From positions 1 through 5,454 of the forward strand of contig JAMCQY010000219.1 of the NCBI GenBank assembly GCA_023381945.1: a stretch of 5,454 bases of DNA, written 5' to 3'. Source of the stretch: Deltaproteobacteria bacterium (GTDB taxonomy: Bacteria; Desulfobacterota; Desulfobaccia; Desulfobaccales; 0-14-0-80-60-11). A model generated the notes under the pieces. It was not told the origin of the DNA. It did no database searches and saw nothing but the letters and a program-made list of their open reading frames with translations. Of this stretch, positions 1 to 5,454 are shown one piece after another; the stretch's first letter is position 1, and each line of letters opens with the position of its first letter. The translations under genes and the position numbers were made by a program.

Positions 1-150
1 GCACTCTTGCCAAAACGGGGAGGAGTAGTAAGGCTCATAAGCCGTATAGTACCAGCAATCAGCAGGGGCGGCAAGGCAGTCGCGCTCCGGGGCATTACTT
101 GCCTTTCCGCCTTTGCCGGATTATTGTTTATGCATAGCACCTTGGGGAGA

Positions 151-168
151 CGAAATTTTTAAATTTCG
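151..168. promoter_or_regulatory. Perfect 8-bp inverted repeat upstream of copA, possible operator
   Basis: CGAAATTT and its exact reverse complement AAATTTCG are separated by TT. The repeat lies about 115 bases before the copA start. The size and near-palindromic form fit a dimeric regulator site such as those of ArsR- or MerR-type metal sensors, but it does not match the CopY box or a CsoR/CueR site I could name. No regulator gene is in the window. As RNA it would be a weak AU-rich stem with a loop too short to be stable, so a DNA site is more likely than a terminator. Confidence 0.3.
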
Positions 169-230
169 AATACTGATAGGCAACTGTTAAAAGGATGACG
201 CTTAGTAGATTTCTATCTCCTGAGGAATCA

Positions 231-246
231 GTTTGGATCACCAAAC
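231..246. repeat. 6-bp inverted repeat in copA leader
   Basis: GTTTGG and CCAAAC flank an ATCA tetraloop. The repeat can form a small hairpin in the copA leader RNA, just ahead of a second hairpin that holds the ribosome binding site. Function is unknown; a role in leader folding or as a protein site is possible. Confidence 0.3.
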
Positions 247-261
247 GGCCCAAGGCGCTAA

Positions 262-281
262 GAGGTTAGGAGAACCTCATC
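262..281 (+). promoter_or_regulatory. copA ribosome binding site presented in a hairpin loop
   Basis: AGGAGA (268-273) is a strong Shine-Dalgarno sequence about 9 bases before the copA ATG. It is bracketed by GAGGTT (262-267) and AACCTC (273-278), which are perfect reverse complements. The 5-base loop would be AGGAG itself. An in-frame TAG at 267-269 means translation cannot start upstream, so this site fixes the start at 282. Whether the hairpin matters in the cell is not shown by sequence alone. Confidence 0.6.
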
Positions 282-2510
282 ATGCCTGAAAAAACCGAGG
301 AAATCACCCTCACCCTGGGGGGGCTGCACTGCGCCGCCTGTGTGGCCCGGGTCGAGCGGGCCTTGACCAATGCTCCGGGGGTGGAGTTGGCATTAGTTAA
401 TCTGGCCACCCGCCAGGCCAAGGTGCGCTATAATCCCCAGGCGACCGATCTTACAGCCCTGACGAAGATGATTCAGGAGGCGGGCTACGAAGTGGAAGCC
501 GCGGCCAAAGAGCAGCGCCCGCCGCGCCCGCCCGAGGCCGAAGTCAGGCAATTCCGCAATCGCTTCCTGCTGGCCCTGATCCTGAGCCTGCCGGTTTGGG
601 CCTGCATGATTCCGCCGGTGGAGCACAATCTGGGTCTGGGCCACCGGACCATGAACCTCATACTCCTGGTCTTTTCCACCCCGGTGATGTTCTATTCCGG
701 CGCCTCCTTTTTTACCGGCGCCTGGTCAGCCGCCCGGCATCGCGCCGCCAACATGGACACCCTGGTGGCCCTGGGCACCTCGGCGGCCTATTTCTATTCC
801 GCCTGGGTCACTTTCTTTCCCGAGACCGTGGCCGCAGCCGGCCAGGCCCCGGCAACCTACTACGACACCGCCCTGATGATCATCACCTTTATTCTACTAG
901 GCCGCTGGCTGGAGGCCCGCACCCGGGGCCGGGCCTCTGAGGCCATCCGGCGCCTCTTCGCCCTGTCTCCGCCCACGGCCCGCCTCAAACGCGACGCTGA
1001 AGAAGTGGAAATACCCTTGGCCGATGTGAGGATGGGCGACCTGGTGCTGGTGCGCCCCGGGGAGAAAATCCCGGTGGATGGCGTGGTGGTGGAGGGCTCC
1101 TCCGCGGTGGATGAATCGATGCTCACCGGCGAAAGCCTGCCGGTGGCCAAGGAGCCGGGAATGGAGGTTTGGGGCGCCACCCTGAATCAGCGCGGCTTCC
1201 TGGCCTTTAAAGCTACCCGGGTGGGCGAACAGATGGTGCTCTCGCAGATCATTCGCCTGGTGGAGGAAGCCCAGACCAGCAAGGCCCCCATCGAGCGCCT
1301 GGTGGATAAGGTGGCCGGCATCTTCGTCCCCGTGGTCATGGGCCTGGCGGCCTTGACTTTCTTACTCTGGCTCAGCTTCGGCCCGGCCCCGGCCTTCTCC
1401 CGGGCCATCATCAGCATGGTGGCGGTGCTGATCATCGCCTGCCCCTGCGCCATGGGACTGGCCACCCCCACCGCGGTCATGGTGGGCGCCGGCCGGGGGG
1501 CCGAACTGGGCATCCTGCTGCGCGGCGGCGAACCCCTGGAACGGGCCTATCGCCTCACCACCGTCGTCTTTGACAAAACCGGCACCCTCACCCGGGGAAC
1601 CCCTCAGTTGACCGACCTGCACGCCTGGGAGGGGTGGAGCGCCGACCAGATATTGGTCCTGGCCGCGGCGCTGGAGGCCAAATCGGAGCACCCACTGGCC
1701 GAGGCCGTGACCCATGCCGCCGCGGTTAGACACCTGATTCTGCCAAAGGTGGAGGAGTTTCAGGCCTTGCCGGGGCTGGGGGTGGAGGCCAGGGTAGACG
1801 GCCAGGAAGTACTTCTGGGAAACCTTGCTTTTCTGGCCCAAAAGCAGGTCCCCACCGCCAGCCTCACCGCACCGCAACAAGAGCACGCCCGGGAAGGCAA
1901 GACCGCCATCTTCATGGCCGTGGACGGCAAACCCGTCGGCCTCATCGCCGCGGCGGACACCCTGAAACCAGGGGCGGCGCAGGCAGTCAAGGCCTTGCAG
2001 GACATGGGGCTGAAAATCCTGCTGTTAAGCGGCGACCATCGCCTCACCGCCGAGGCCATGGCCCGCAGCGTCGGGATTAGCGAGGTTCTGGCCGAAGTCC
2101 TGCCCGGCGACAAGGCCCTGAAGGTGATGGAATTGCAAGGACAGGGAGAAGTAGTGGCCATGGTGGGCGACGGCATCAACGACGCCCCGGCCCTGGCCGC
2201 CGCCGACGTAGGCATTGCCCTCGGCACCGGGGCCGGCGTGGCCGTGGAGGCCGCGGACCTGACTCTCATCCGCGATAACCTGGCCCTCATCCCTCAGGCC
2301 ATTCACCTGTCCCGGCAGATGATGCGCATCATCCGGCAGAACCTCTTCTGGGCCTTCTGCTACAACCTGGTGGCCCTGCCGGTGGCCGCCGGCCTGTTCT
2401 ATCCGCTCTGGGGCTGGACCCTCAACCCCGCCCTGGCCGCCGCCGCCATGGCTATGAGCTCGGTGAGCGTGGTCACCAATTCTTTGCGGCTTAGACGCTT
2501 TAAAGGTTAG
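282..2510 (+). CDS. copA: Copper-exporting P1B-type ATPase CopA
   Basis: This inner-membrane pump uses ATP to export Cu(I) from the cytoplasm. The 742-residue length is typical for a CopA with a single metal-binding domain. In order: an N-terminal HMA domain (about 7-74) with the copper-binding CAAC at 17-20, in a GLHCAAC version of the usual GMxCxxC; four membrane helices (about 95-112, 124-145, 158-178, 193-210); the actuator domain with TGES at 282-285; the CPC ion-pathway motif at 387-389; the phosphorylated aspartate D431 in DKTGTLT; SEHPLA (468-473) in the nucleotide domain; GDGINDAP at 629-636; and two C-terminal helices with YN at 694-695 and MSSVS at 725-729. CPC, YN and MxxS together are the Cu(I) (P1B-1) signature, as opposed to Zn/Cd pumps. 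All catalytic residues are intact. An in-frame TAG at 267-269 and a good ribosome binding site support the ATG at 282. The gene is strongly GC-rich, unlike the R-M pair that follows. No chaperone or copper regulator lies beside it, and no clear terminator follows it. Confidence 0.95.
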   Translation: MPEKTEEITLTLGGLHCAACVARVERALTNAPGVELALVNLATRQAKVRYNPQATDLTALTKMIQEAGYEVEAAAKEQRPPRPPEAEVRQFRNRFLLALILSLPVWACMIPPVEHNLGLGHRTMNLILLVFSTPVMFYSGASFFTGAWSAARHRAANMDTLVALGTSAAYFYSAWVTFFPETVAAAGQAPATYYDTALMIITFILLGRWLEARTRGRASEAIRRLFALSPPTARLKRDAEEVEIPLADVRMGDLVLVRPGEKIPVDGVVVEGSSAVDESMLTGESLPVAKEPGMEVWGATLNQRGFLAFKATRVGEQMVLSQIIRLVEEAQTSKAPIERLVDKVAGIFVPVVMGLAALTFLLWLSFGPAPAFSRAIISMVAVLIIACPCAMGLATPTAVMVGAGRGAELGILLRGGEPLERAYRLTTVVFDKTGTLTRGTPQLTDLHAWEGWSADQILVLAAALEAKSEHPLAEAVTHAAAVRHLILPKVEEFQALPGLGVEARVDGQEVLLGNLAFLAQKQVPTASLTAPQQEHAREGKTAIFMAVDGKPVGLIAAADTLKPGAAQAVKALQDMGLKILLLSGDHRLTAEAMARSVGISEVLAEVLPGDKALKVMELQGQGEVVAMVGDGINDAPALAAADVGIALGTGAGVAVEAADLTLIRDNLALIPQAIHLSRQMMRIIRQNLFWAFCYNLVALPVAAGLFYPLWGWTLNPALAAAAMAMSSVSVVTNSLRLRRFKG

Positions 2511-2591
2511 ATTCAATTTGACAATTAGTCAGAAGGTATGGGATCATATTTCTATATTTTAAAAATATATTTGTATTAGGAAAATTGAGTT
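2511..2591 (+). promoter_or_regulatory. AT-rich promoter region and ribosome binding site of the R-M operon
   Basis: Composition switches to AT-rich directly after the copA stop. A consensus -35 box TTGACA lies at 2518-2523. No good -10 lies at 17 bases; the nearest options (ATCATA at 2543, CATATT at 2545) have long spacing, so the promoter call is tentative. The -35 overlaps a TGAC-N5-GTCA inverted repeat (2519-2531). A second inverted repeat, TATATTTT / AAAATATA, spans 2553-2569. AGGAAA at 2578-2583 is the ribosome binding site, 8 bases before the methyltransferase ATG. No convincing copA terminator hairpin is seen, so read-through from copA is possible. Confidence 0.4.
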
Positions 2592-3473
2592 ATGGAAGGA
2601 AATTTCGCCAAAAAAGTAAAATATCAACTTTTCTTCACTGAATTTTATGAAGGTTGTGAGATAGTTATAGGCGATGCTTTAAGTGTATTAAGAGAATTAA
2701 GATCAAATATTTGTAGGTGTTGCGTTACAAGTCCTCCTTATTGGGGGTTACGTGATTATGGGATTTCTCTTGATAATCAAATTGGTGCTGAATCGAAATT
2801 GAACGATTATATAAATAATTTGACAGAAATTTTTTCGGAAATTAATAGGATATTAACACCTGATGGGACTTTATGGTTGAATATAGGAGATTCATATACC
2901 AGTGGTAATAGAACTTGGCGTGACGCAGATAAGAAAAACCCCGCAAGAGGGATGGGATATCGGCCGCCAACTCCTGAAGGGCTAAAAGCAAAGGACCTTA
3001 TAGGAGTTCCGTGGCGTATAGCTTTTGCGCTGCAAGAAGCCGGATGGTATTTAAGGTCTGACATCATCTGGTATAAACCAAACTGTCAACCAGAGTCAGT
3101 AAAAGATCGTCCGACAAGGTCACATGAATATATCTTTCTTTTTTCTAAATCTGCAAAATATTATTATAACTATGAAGCCATTAGAGAACAATGTGATTCA
3201 AATGGGAATCTGCGGAATCGCCGTACAGTTTGGCAAATAAACACCGAAGCTTTTCATGGTGCTCACTTTGCCACCTTTCCACCAACTCTAGTCGAACTTT
3301 GTTTATTAGCTGGTTCTGAACCAGGCAATCTTGTAATTGATCCATTTTTTGGCTCTGGAACAGTTGGAGAGGTTTGTTTGAGGCTCGAACGTAAATTCAT
3401 CGGGATAGAAATTAAAGACGAATATGCTGATATTGCAAAAAAACGTCTAAAATGGAAAATTAAAAATGGCTGA
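2592..3473 (+). CDS. Type II DNA methyltransferase, N4-cytosine class, XcyI/Cfr9I-like
   Basis: This is the modification half of a type II R-M system, transferring a methyl group from S-adenosylmethionine to DNA. The catalytic motif IV is TSPPYW at 46-51, the S-P-P-Y form characteristic of N4-cytosine enzymes. The AdoMet-binding motif I, DPFFGSG at 250-256, follows near the C-terminus. Catalytic motif first and AdoMet motif last is the beta-class order, with the target-recognition part between. At 293 residues it matches the small m4C enzymes of the SmaI/XmaI-site group, from which CCCGGG specificity is inferred. The start is firm: an in-frame TGA at 2586-2588 leaves the ATG at 2592 as the first possible ATG, with AGGAAA 8 bases upstream. 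The last 8 bases overlap the nuclease gene. Codons are AT-rich, in sharp contrast to copA and glgA, which suggests transfer. An m6A product is less likely given SPPY in place of DPPY/NPPY. Family is well supported; exact target is inference. Confidence 0.92.
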   Translation: MEGNFAKKVKYQLFFTEFYEGCEIVIGDALSVLRELRSNICRCCVTSPPYWGLRDYGISLDNQIGAESKLNDYINNLTEIFSEINRILTPDGTLWLNIGDSYTSGNRTWRDADKKNPARGMGYRPPTPEGLKAKDLIGVPWRIAFALQEAGWYLRSDIIWYKPNCQPESVKDRPTRSHEYIFLFSKSAKYYYNYEAIREQCDSNGNLRNRRTVWQINTEAFHGAHFATFPPTLVELCLLAGSEPGNLVIDPFFGSGTVGEVCLRLERKFIGIEIKDEYADIAKKRLKWKIKNG

Positions 3474-4452
3474 GTCATCTGACACTATATTACCGGTAAT
3501 TGAGCCAGATTTACAAATCTCTTTTTATTTTAGATTCCAAGAAATTAAGAATTTATATCTCGGAGAAGCATTACAAGAAGCCATAATTAACATGGAAATT
3601 CCCATACTTGATAATGAACTTGCAAATTTAGTGCCCACCGAATATTTAAGAAGAGTGGCTTCTTTTGGAATTCGTGGTGAGGCTTTTTTCCCCGTCCCTT
3701 ATACCATCCAAACCAGCCCTCATCTTTTAGGGTATTACAGATTGCTTTATGGAATATCGCAAAAAGATTTTTATAATAAAAGCACTTTTAGTAGATTTAA
3801 GGCATTTGAACAGCACGGAAGAATTCCTTTCAAGGTTACTAATTTAATTCCTGCGCTTTGCAAAAGTTTAATTTCTACCGGTCAAACATTGCTTGATGCA
3901 ATCAATATTTTATCATTAGATATTATTCGAACTCTTCAAATAATTACAATCGGTCCTCAGCTTAGGGGAGGCATACTAAATAAAATCGGACAAGATGCAA
4001 TCATCGAAGTTTATAATTTAATTAAAAAAATAGTTGAGCCGTACATGACCTCTTCGACTCCTCGATCTATTACAATGAGGAACGAGCCAGGAAACACAAT
4101 ATTAGTAAATTTTTCTGCAGACCCAGACATCAGCATTAAAGAAATATTACCGACAGATGTTAATCCAATAGCCGCAATAGAGATTAAGGGTGGTGGGGAT
4201 TCATCTAACATTTATAATAGAATAGGCGAGGCTGAGAAAAGTCATGAAGCAGCAAGAGACAGTGGATTTCATCACCTATGGACTATTGTTAGAGCGGCCT
4301 TCAATGAAAATACATTAAGATTGAAATATCCCAATCTTAGAACAACTCAGTTTTTTAATTTGGAAATGCTAACTGATAATACATCAAAAGAATACCAACG
4401 GTTTAGGGAATTATTTTGCTCATTAATAAGTATTCGTTCTAATCAAAATTAG
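3466..4452 (+). CDS. Type II restriction endonuclease, XcyI family (PD-(D/E)XK)
   Basis: This 328-residue protein resembles the XcyI/Cfr9I restriction enzymes, which cut C^CCGGG. The conserved central segments LLGYYRLLYGISQKDFY (about 87-103) and IGPQLRGG fit my memory of that family; no search was run. The nuclease core is visible: D219-P-D221, then 17 residues later E239-I-K241, followed by GGGD and NRIGEAEKSH. This is the PD-(D/E)XK metal-dependent arrangement, with D221, E239 and K241 as likely catalytic residues. The ATG at 3466 is the earliest possible start, because an in-frame TAA lies at 3448-3450 and no start codon falls between. Its start overlaps the methyltransferase end by 8 bases (ATGGCTGA), with only a weak GGAAA-like site upstream, so translation is probably coupled to the methyltransferase. 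The gene looks intact. No controller (C) gene accompanies it. Composition is as AT-rich as its partner. Cleavage site is inferred from the family. Confidence 0.88.
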   Translation: MAESSDTILPVIEPDLQISFYFRFQEIKNLYLGEALQEAIINMEIPILDNELANLVPTEYLRRVASFGIRGEAFFPVPYTIQTSPHLLGYYRLLYGISQKDFYNKSTFSRFKAFEQHGRIPFKVTNLIPALCKSLISTGQTLLDAINILSLDIIRTLQIITIGPQLRGGILNKIGQDAIIEVYNLIKKIVEPYMTSSTPRSITMRNEPGNTILVNFSADPDISIKEILPTDVNPIAAIEIKGGGDSSNIYNRIGEAEKSHEAARDSGFHHLWTIVRAAFNENTLRLKYPNLRTTQFFNLEMLTDNTSKEYQRFRELFCSLISIRSNQN

Positions 4453-4475
4453 GATTTATCTCCGAATATAGTGAA

Positions 4476-4500
4476 AGGGGCGACCCAGCGGGTCGCCCCT
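4476..4500. terminator. Strong 11-bp perfect hairpin between convergent genes
   Basis: AGGGGCGACCC (4476-4486) and GGGTCGCCCCT (4490-4500) pair perfectly around an AGC loop. The hairpin lies 24 bases past the nuclease stop and 68 bases past the glgA stop on the other strand. Read toward glgA's downstream side (- strand) the stem is followed by TTTCAC, a short T stretch; on the + strand it is followed by ACGG, with no T run. It may therefore terminate glgA better than the R-M operon. It also looks like a dispersed intergenic GC-rich palindrome of the kind found in many copies in some genomes. Confidence 0.5.
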
Positions 4501-4506
4501 ACGGCT

Positions 4507-4528
4507 GCACAGGCTGGAAAGCCTGAGC
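4507..4528. repeat. Second intergenic hairpin, REP-like
   Basis: CAGGCT (4510-4515) and AGCCTG (4520-4525) flank a GGAA loop. Beyond an A-A mismatch (4509/4526), GC at 4507-4508 pairs with GC at 4527-4528, giving an imperfect 9-position stem. It directly follows the 4476-4500 hairpin, so the two form a tandem palindromic unit. This layout fits a repetitive extragenic palindrome; copy number in the genome cannot be judged from this window. Confidence 0.4.
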
Positions 4529-4567
4529 TACCCGATCCCTAATTCCAACCCTATTCCTGCGAAATCC

Positions 4568-5454
4568 TCACACCAATCGCTTATACAGCTCCAGGTAGGC
4601 CTGGGCGCTCCTGGTCCAGGAAAAATCTTGGGACATGGCGTTCTGCATGATCCGGGACCAGAGTTTCTGGTCCTTATAGGCCTCGAGGGCCTGATAGATG
4701 GCCTTTAAAAAGGCTTCGGCGCTGTAATCGCTGAAGACGAACCCGGTGCCCGGTTCCTTGGGGTTGCCCATCGGGGTGACCGTATCCGCCAGGCCGCCGG
4801 TTTCCCGGACAATGGGGATAGTGCCGTACTTCATGGAGTAGATCTGGTTGAGGCCGCAGGGCTCGTAGCGTGACGGCATGAGGAACATGTCGGCCCCGGC
4901 CTCCATGAGGTGGGCCAGCTTGTTGTCGAAAGCCACCAGCACTCCCAGTTTGCCCTGATATTTGGGGGCCTCGGCCGCCAGCCAACGGTGATAGCGCTCT
5001 TCGCCGGTGCCCAGGATGACCACTATAACCTCTTGGGTCATGAGCTGCGGCAGCACCTCGGCCACCAGGTCGAAGCCCTTTTGGTCCGCCAACCGGGAGA
5101 TCATGGCCAGGATGGGGGCTTTGTCCAGTTTCCTGTTGAGCCCGAAGGCCTCCATCAGGGCCGCCTTGTCGGCTGCCTTGCCCGTCAAATCTTCAGGAGT
5201 GAAATTATGCGGCAGCAGTTGATCGGCCTGCGGACTCCATTCCTGATAGTCCACGCCGTTTAAAATACCGTGCAGTTTCGTGGAGTAACGGCGCAATACC
5301 CCATCCAGGCCGTAGCCGAACTCCAGAGTCTGGATTTCCTGGGAGTAGCGGGGGCTGACGGTGGTAATGGCGTCGGAGAAAATAATGCCGCCCTTGAGGA
5401 GGTTGATCTGGTCATAGTACTCCAGGCCGTCGATGGTAAACAAGGAGCGGTCCA
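4568..5454 (-). CDS. glgA: Glycogen synthase (ADP-glucose), C-terminal part, 5' end outside the window
   Basis: This is a GT5-family, GT-B fold cytoplasmic enzyme that adds glucose from ADP-glucose to the end of an alpha-1,4-glucan. About 295 C-terminal residues of an expected 480-500 are present. The reading frame is open to the right edge, and the TTG at 5443-5441 is an internal codon, not a start. Visible family landmarks: GLEYYDQINLLKGG, then TTVSPRYSQEI, then GILNGVDYQEW closing the N-terminal domain; SRLADQKGFD (near 5070-5106), holding the Arg and Lys that bind the sugar nucleotide phosphates; PSRYEPCGLNQ (near 4850-4880) with the catalytic-region Glu, followed by KYGTIPIVRETGGLADTV; and a DFSWTRSAQAYLELY tail typical of bacterial GlgA. 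The N-terminal KTGGL-type ADP-glucose loop lies outside. It is GC-rich like copA and convergent with the R-M genes. A TGA at 4570-4568 ends it. Starch-synthase-type naming would be equivalent. Confidence 0.95.
   Translation of the reverse strand, partial: DRSLFTIDGLEYYDQINLLKGGIIFSDAITTVSPRYSQEIQTLEFGYGLDGVLRRYSTKLHGILNGVDYQEWSPQADQLLPHNFTPEDLTGKAADKAALMEAFGLNRKLDKAPILAMISRLADQKGFDLVAEVLPQLMTQEVIVVILGTGEERYHRWLAAEAPKYQGKLGVLVAFDNKLAHLMEAGADMFLMPSRYEPCGLNQIYSMKYGTIPIVRETGGLADTVTPMGNPKEPGTGFVFSDYSAEAFLKAIYQALEAYKDQKLWSRIMQNAMSQDFSWTRSAQAYLELYKRLV

Larger units (their letters stand above)
1..281. other. Non-coding leader upstream of copA; no gene established
   Basis: This stretch has no convincing gene. 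Three short open readings touch the left edge: a + strand frame open from base 1 to a TAA at 160-162, a + strand frame open from base 3 to a TAG at 135-137, and a - strand reading from an ATG at 95-93 leftward, preceded by a GGAAAGG-like sequence. None gives a peptide I recognise and all are cut by the window edge, so one could be the end or start of an outside gene. Composition changes from mixed/GC-rich (1-120) to AT-richer (121-220). Inverted repeats at 151-168, 231-246 and 262-278 are listed separately. GGCAAG (70-75) can also pair with CTTGCC (98-103). No tRNA or known riboswitch is evident. Confidence 0.5.

Noticed and set aside
233..242. TTGGATCACC, identical to part of the 3' end of bacterial 16S rRNA
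   Set aside because: The upstream sequence lacks the conserved 16S 3' helices and the CCTCC tail is missing, so this is chance similarity.
596..940. + strand 114-codon open frame inside copA
   Set aside because: It is a shifted reading of copA, rich in Gly, Pro, Arg and His, with no motif of its own.
1362..2516. Long - strand open frames of 163-176 codons opposite copA
   Set aside because: They mirror GC-rich codon structure of a complete, motif-rich copA; their translations are low-complexity and show no family signature.
3437..3473. A7 run near the methyltransferase end as a frameshift site fusing it to the nuclease
   Set aside because: The nuclease frame has a TAA at 3448-3450 after the run, so slippage there could not give a fusion protein.
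4910..5263. + strand open frames opposite glgA
   Set aside because: They are antisense shadows of a clearly conserved glgA coding frame.
5441..5443. TTG as a start codon of the - strand gene
   Set aside because: The frame stays open to the window edge (DRS precedes it) and GlgA needs a further N-terminal domain, so this codon is internal.
1..5454. CRISPR arrays, tRNA or rRNA genes, insertion sequences
   Set aside because: No regularly spaced repeats, cloverleaf-like sequences or transposase reading frames were found.

Overview
The window holds two GC-rich chromosomal genes on either side of a compact AT-rich island. The flanking genes are a copper-exporting P-type ATPase (copA, + strand) and the C-terminal part of a glycogen synthase (glgA, - strand, running off the right edge). 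Their composition and sequence fit a GC-rich, free-living bacterium. The style and the intergenic hairpins suggest a Desulfobacterota (deltaproteobacterial) lineage, but that is an impression and not a demonstrated assignment.

Layout: 1-281 is a non-coding leader with several inverted repeats and no gene I can establish. 282-2510 is copA, complete, with one N-terminal heavy-metal domain and all the signatures of a Cu(I) pump. At its stop codon the base composition drops sharply. 2592-3473 is an N4-cytosine type DNA methyltransferase and 3466-4452 is a PD-(D/E)XK restriction endonuclease of the XcyI type. The two genes overlap by 8 bases and together form a complete type II restriction-modification (R-M) system. 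4453-4567 is a short convergent intergenic region with two strong hairpins. 4568 to the right edge is the partial glgA.

How the genes work together: the methyltransferase and nuclease are a functional pair. The methyltransferase marks the host's sites, and the nuclease cuts unmarked incoming DNA. Family resemblance to the XcyI/Cfr9I systems predicts CCCGGG as the target. The island's AT-rich codon use, unlike both neighbours, indicates horizontal acquisition into the copA-glgA interval. CopA and GlgA are unrelated housekeeping or stress functions and appear to be bystanders.

Most notable points: the tight overlap of the two R-M genes with no controller gene; seven CCCGGG sites in the adjacent copA, so no local avoidance of the predicted target; and a copA leader in which the Shine-Dalgarno sequence lies exactly in a hairpin loop. 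I do not see an unprecedented system here. The R-M pair belongs to a known family.
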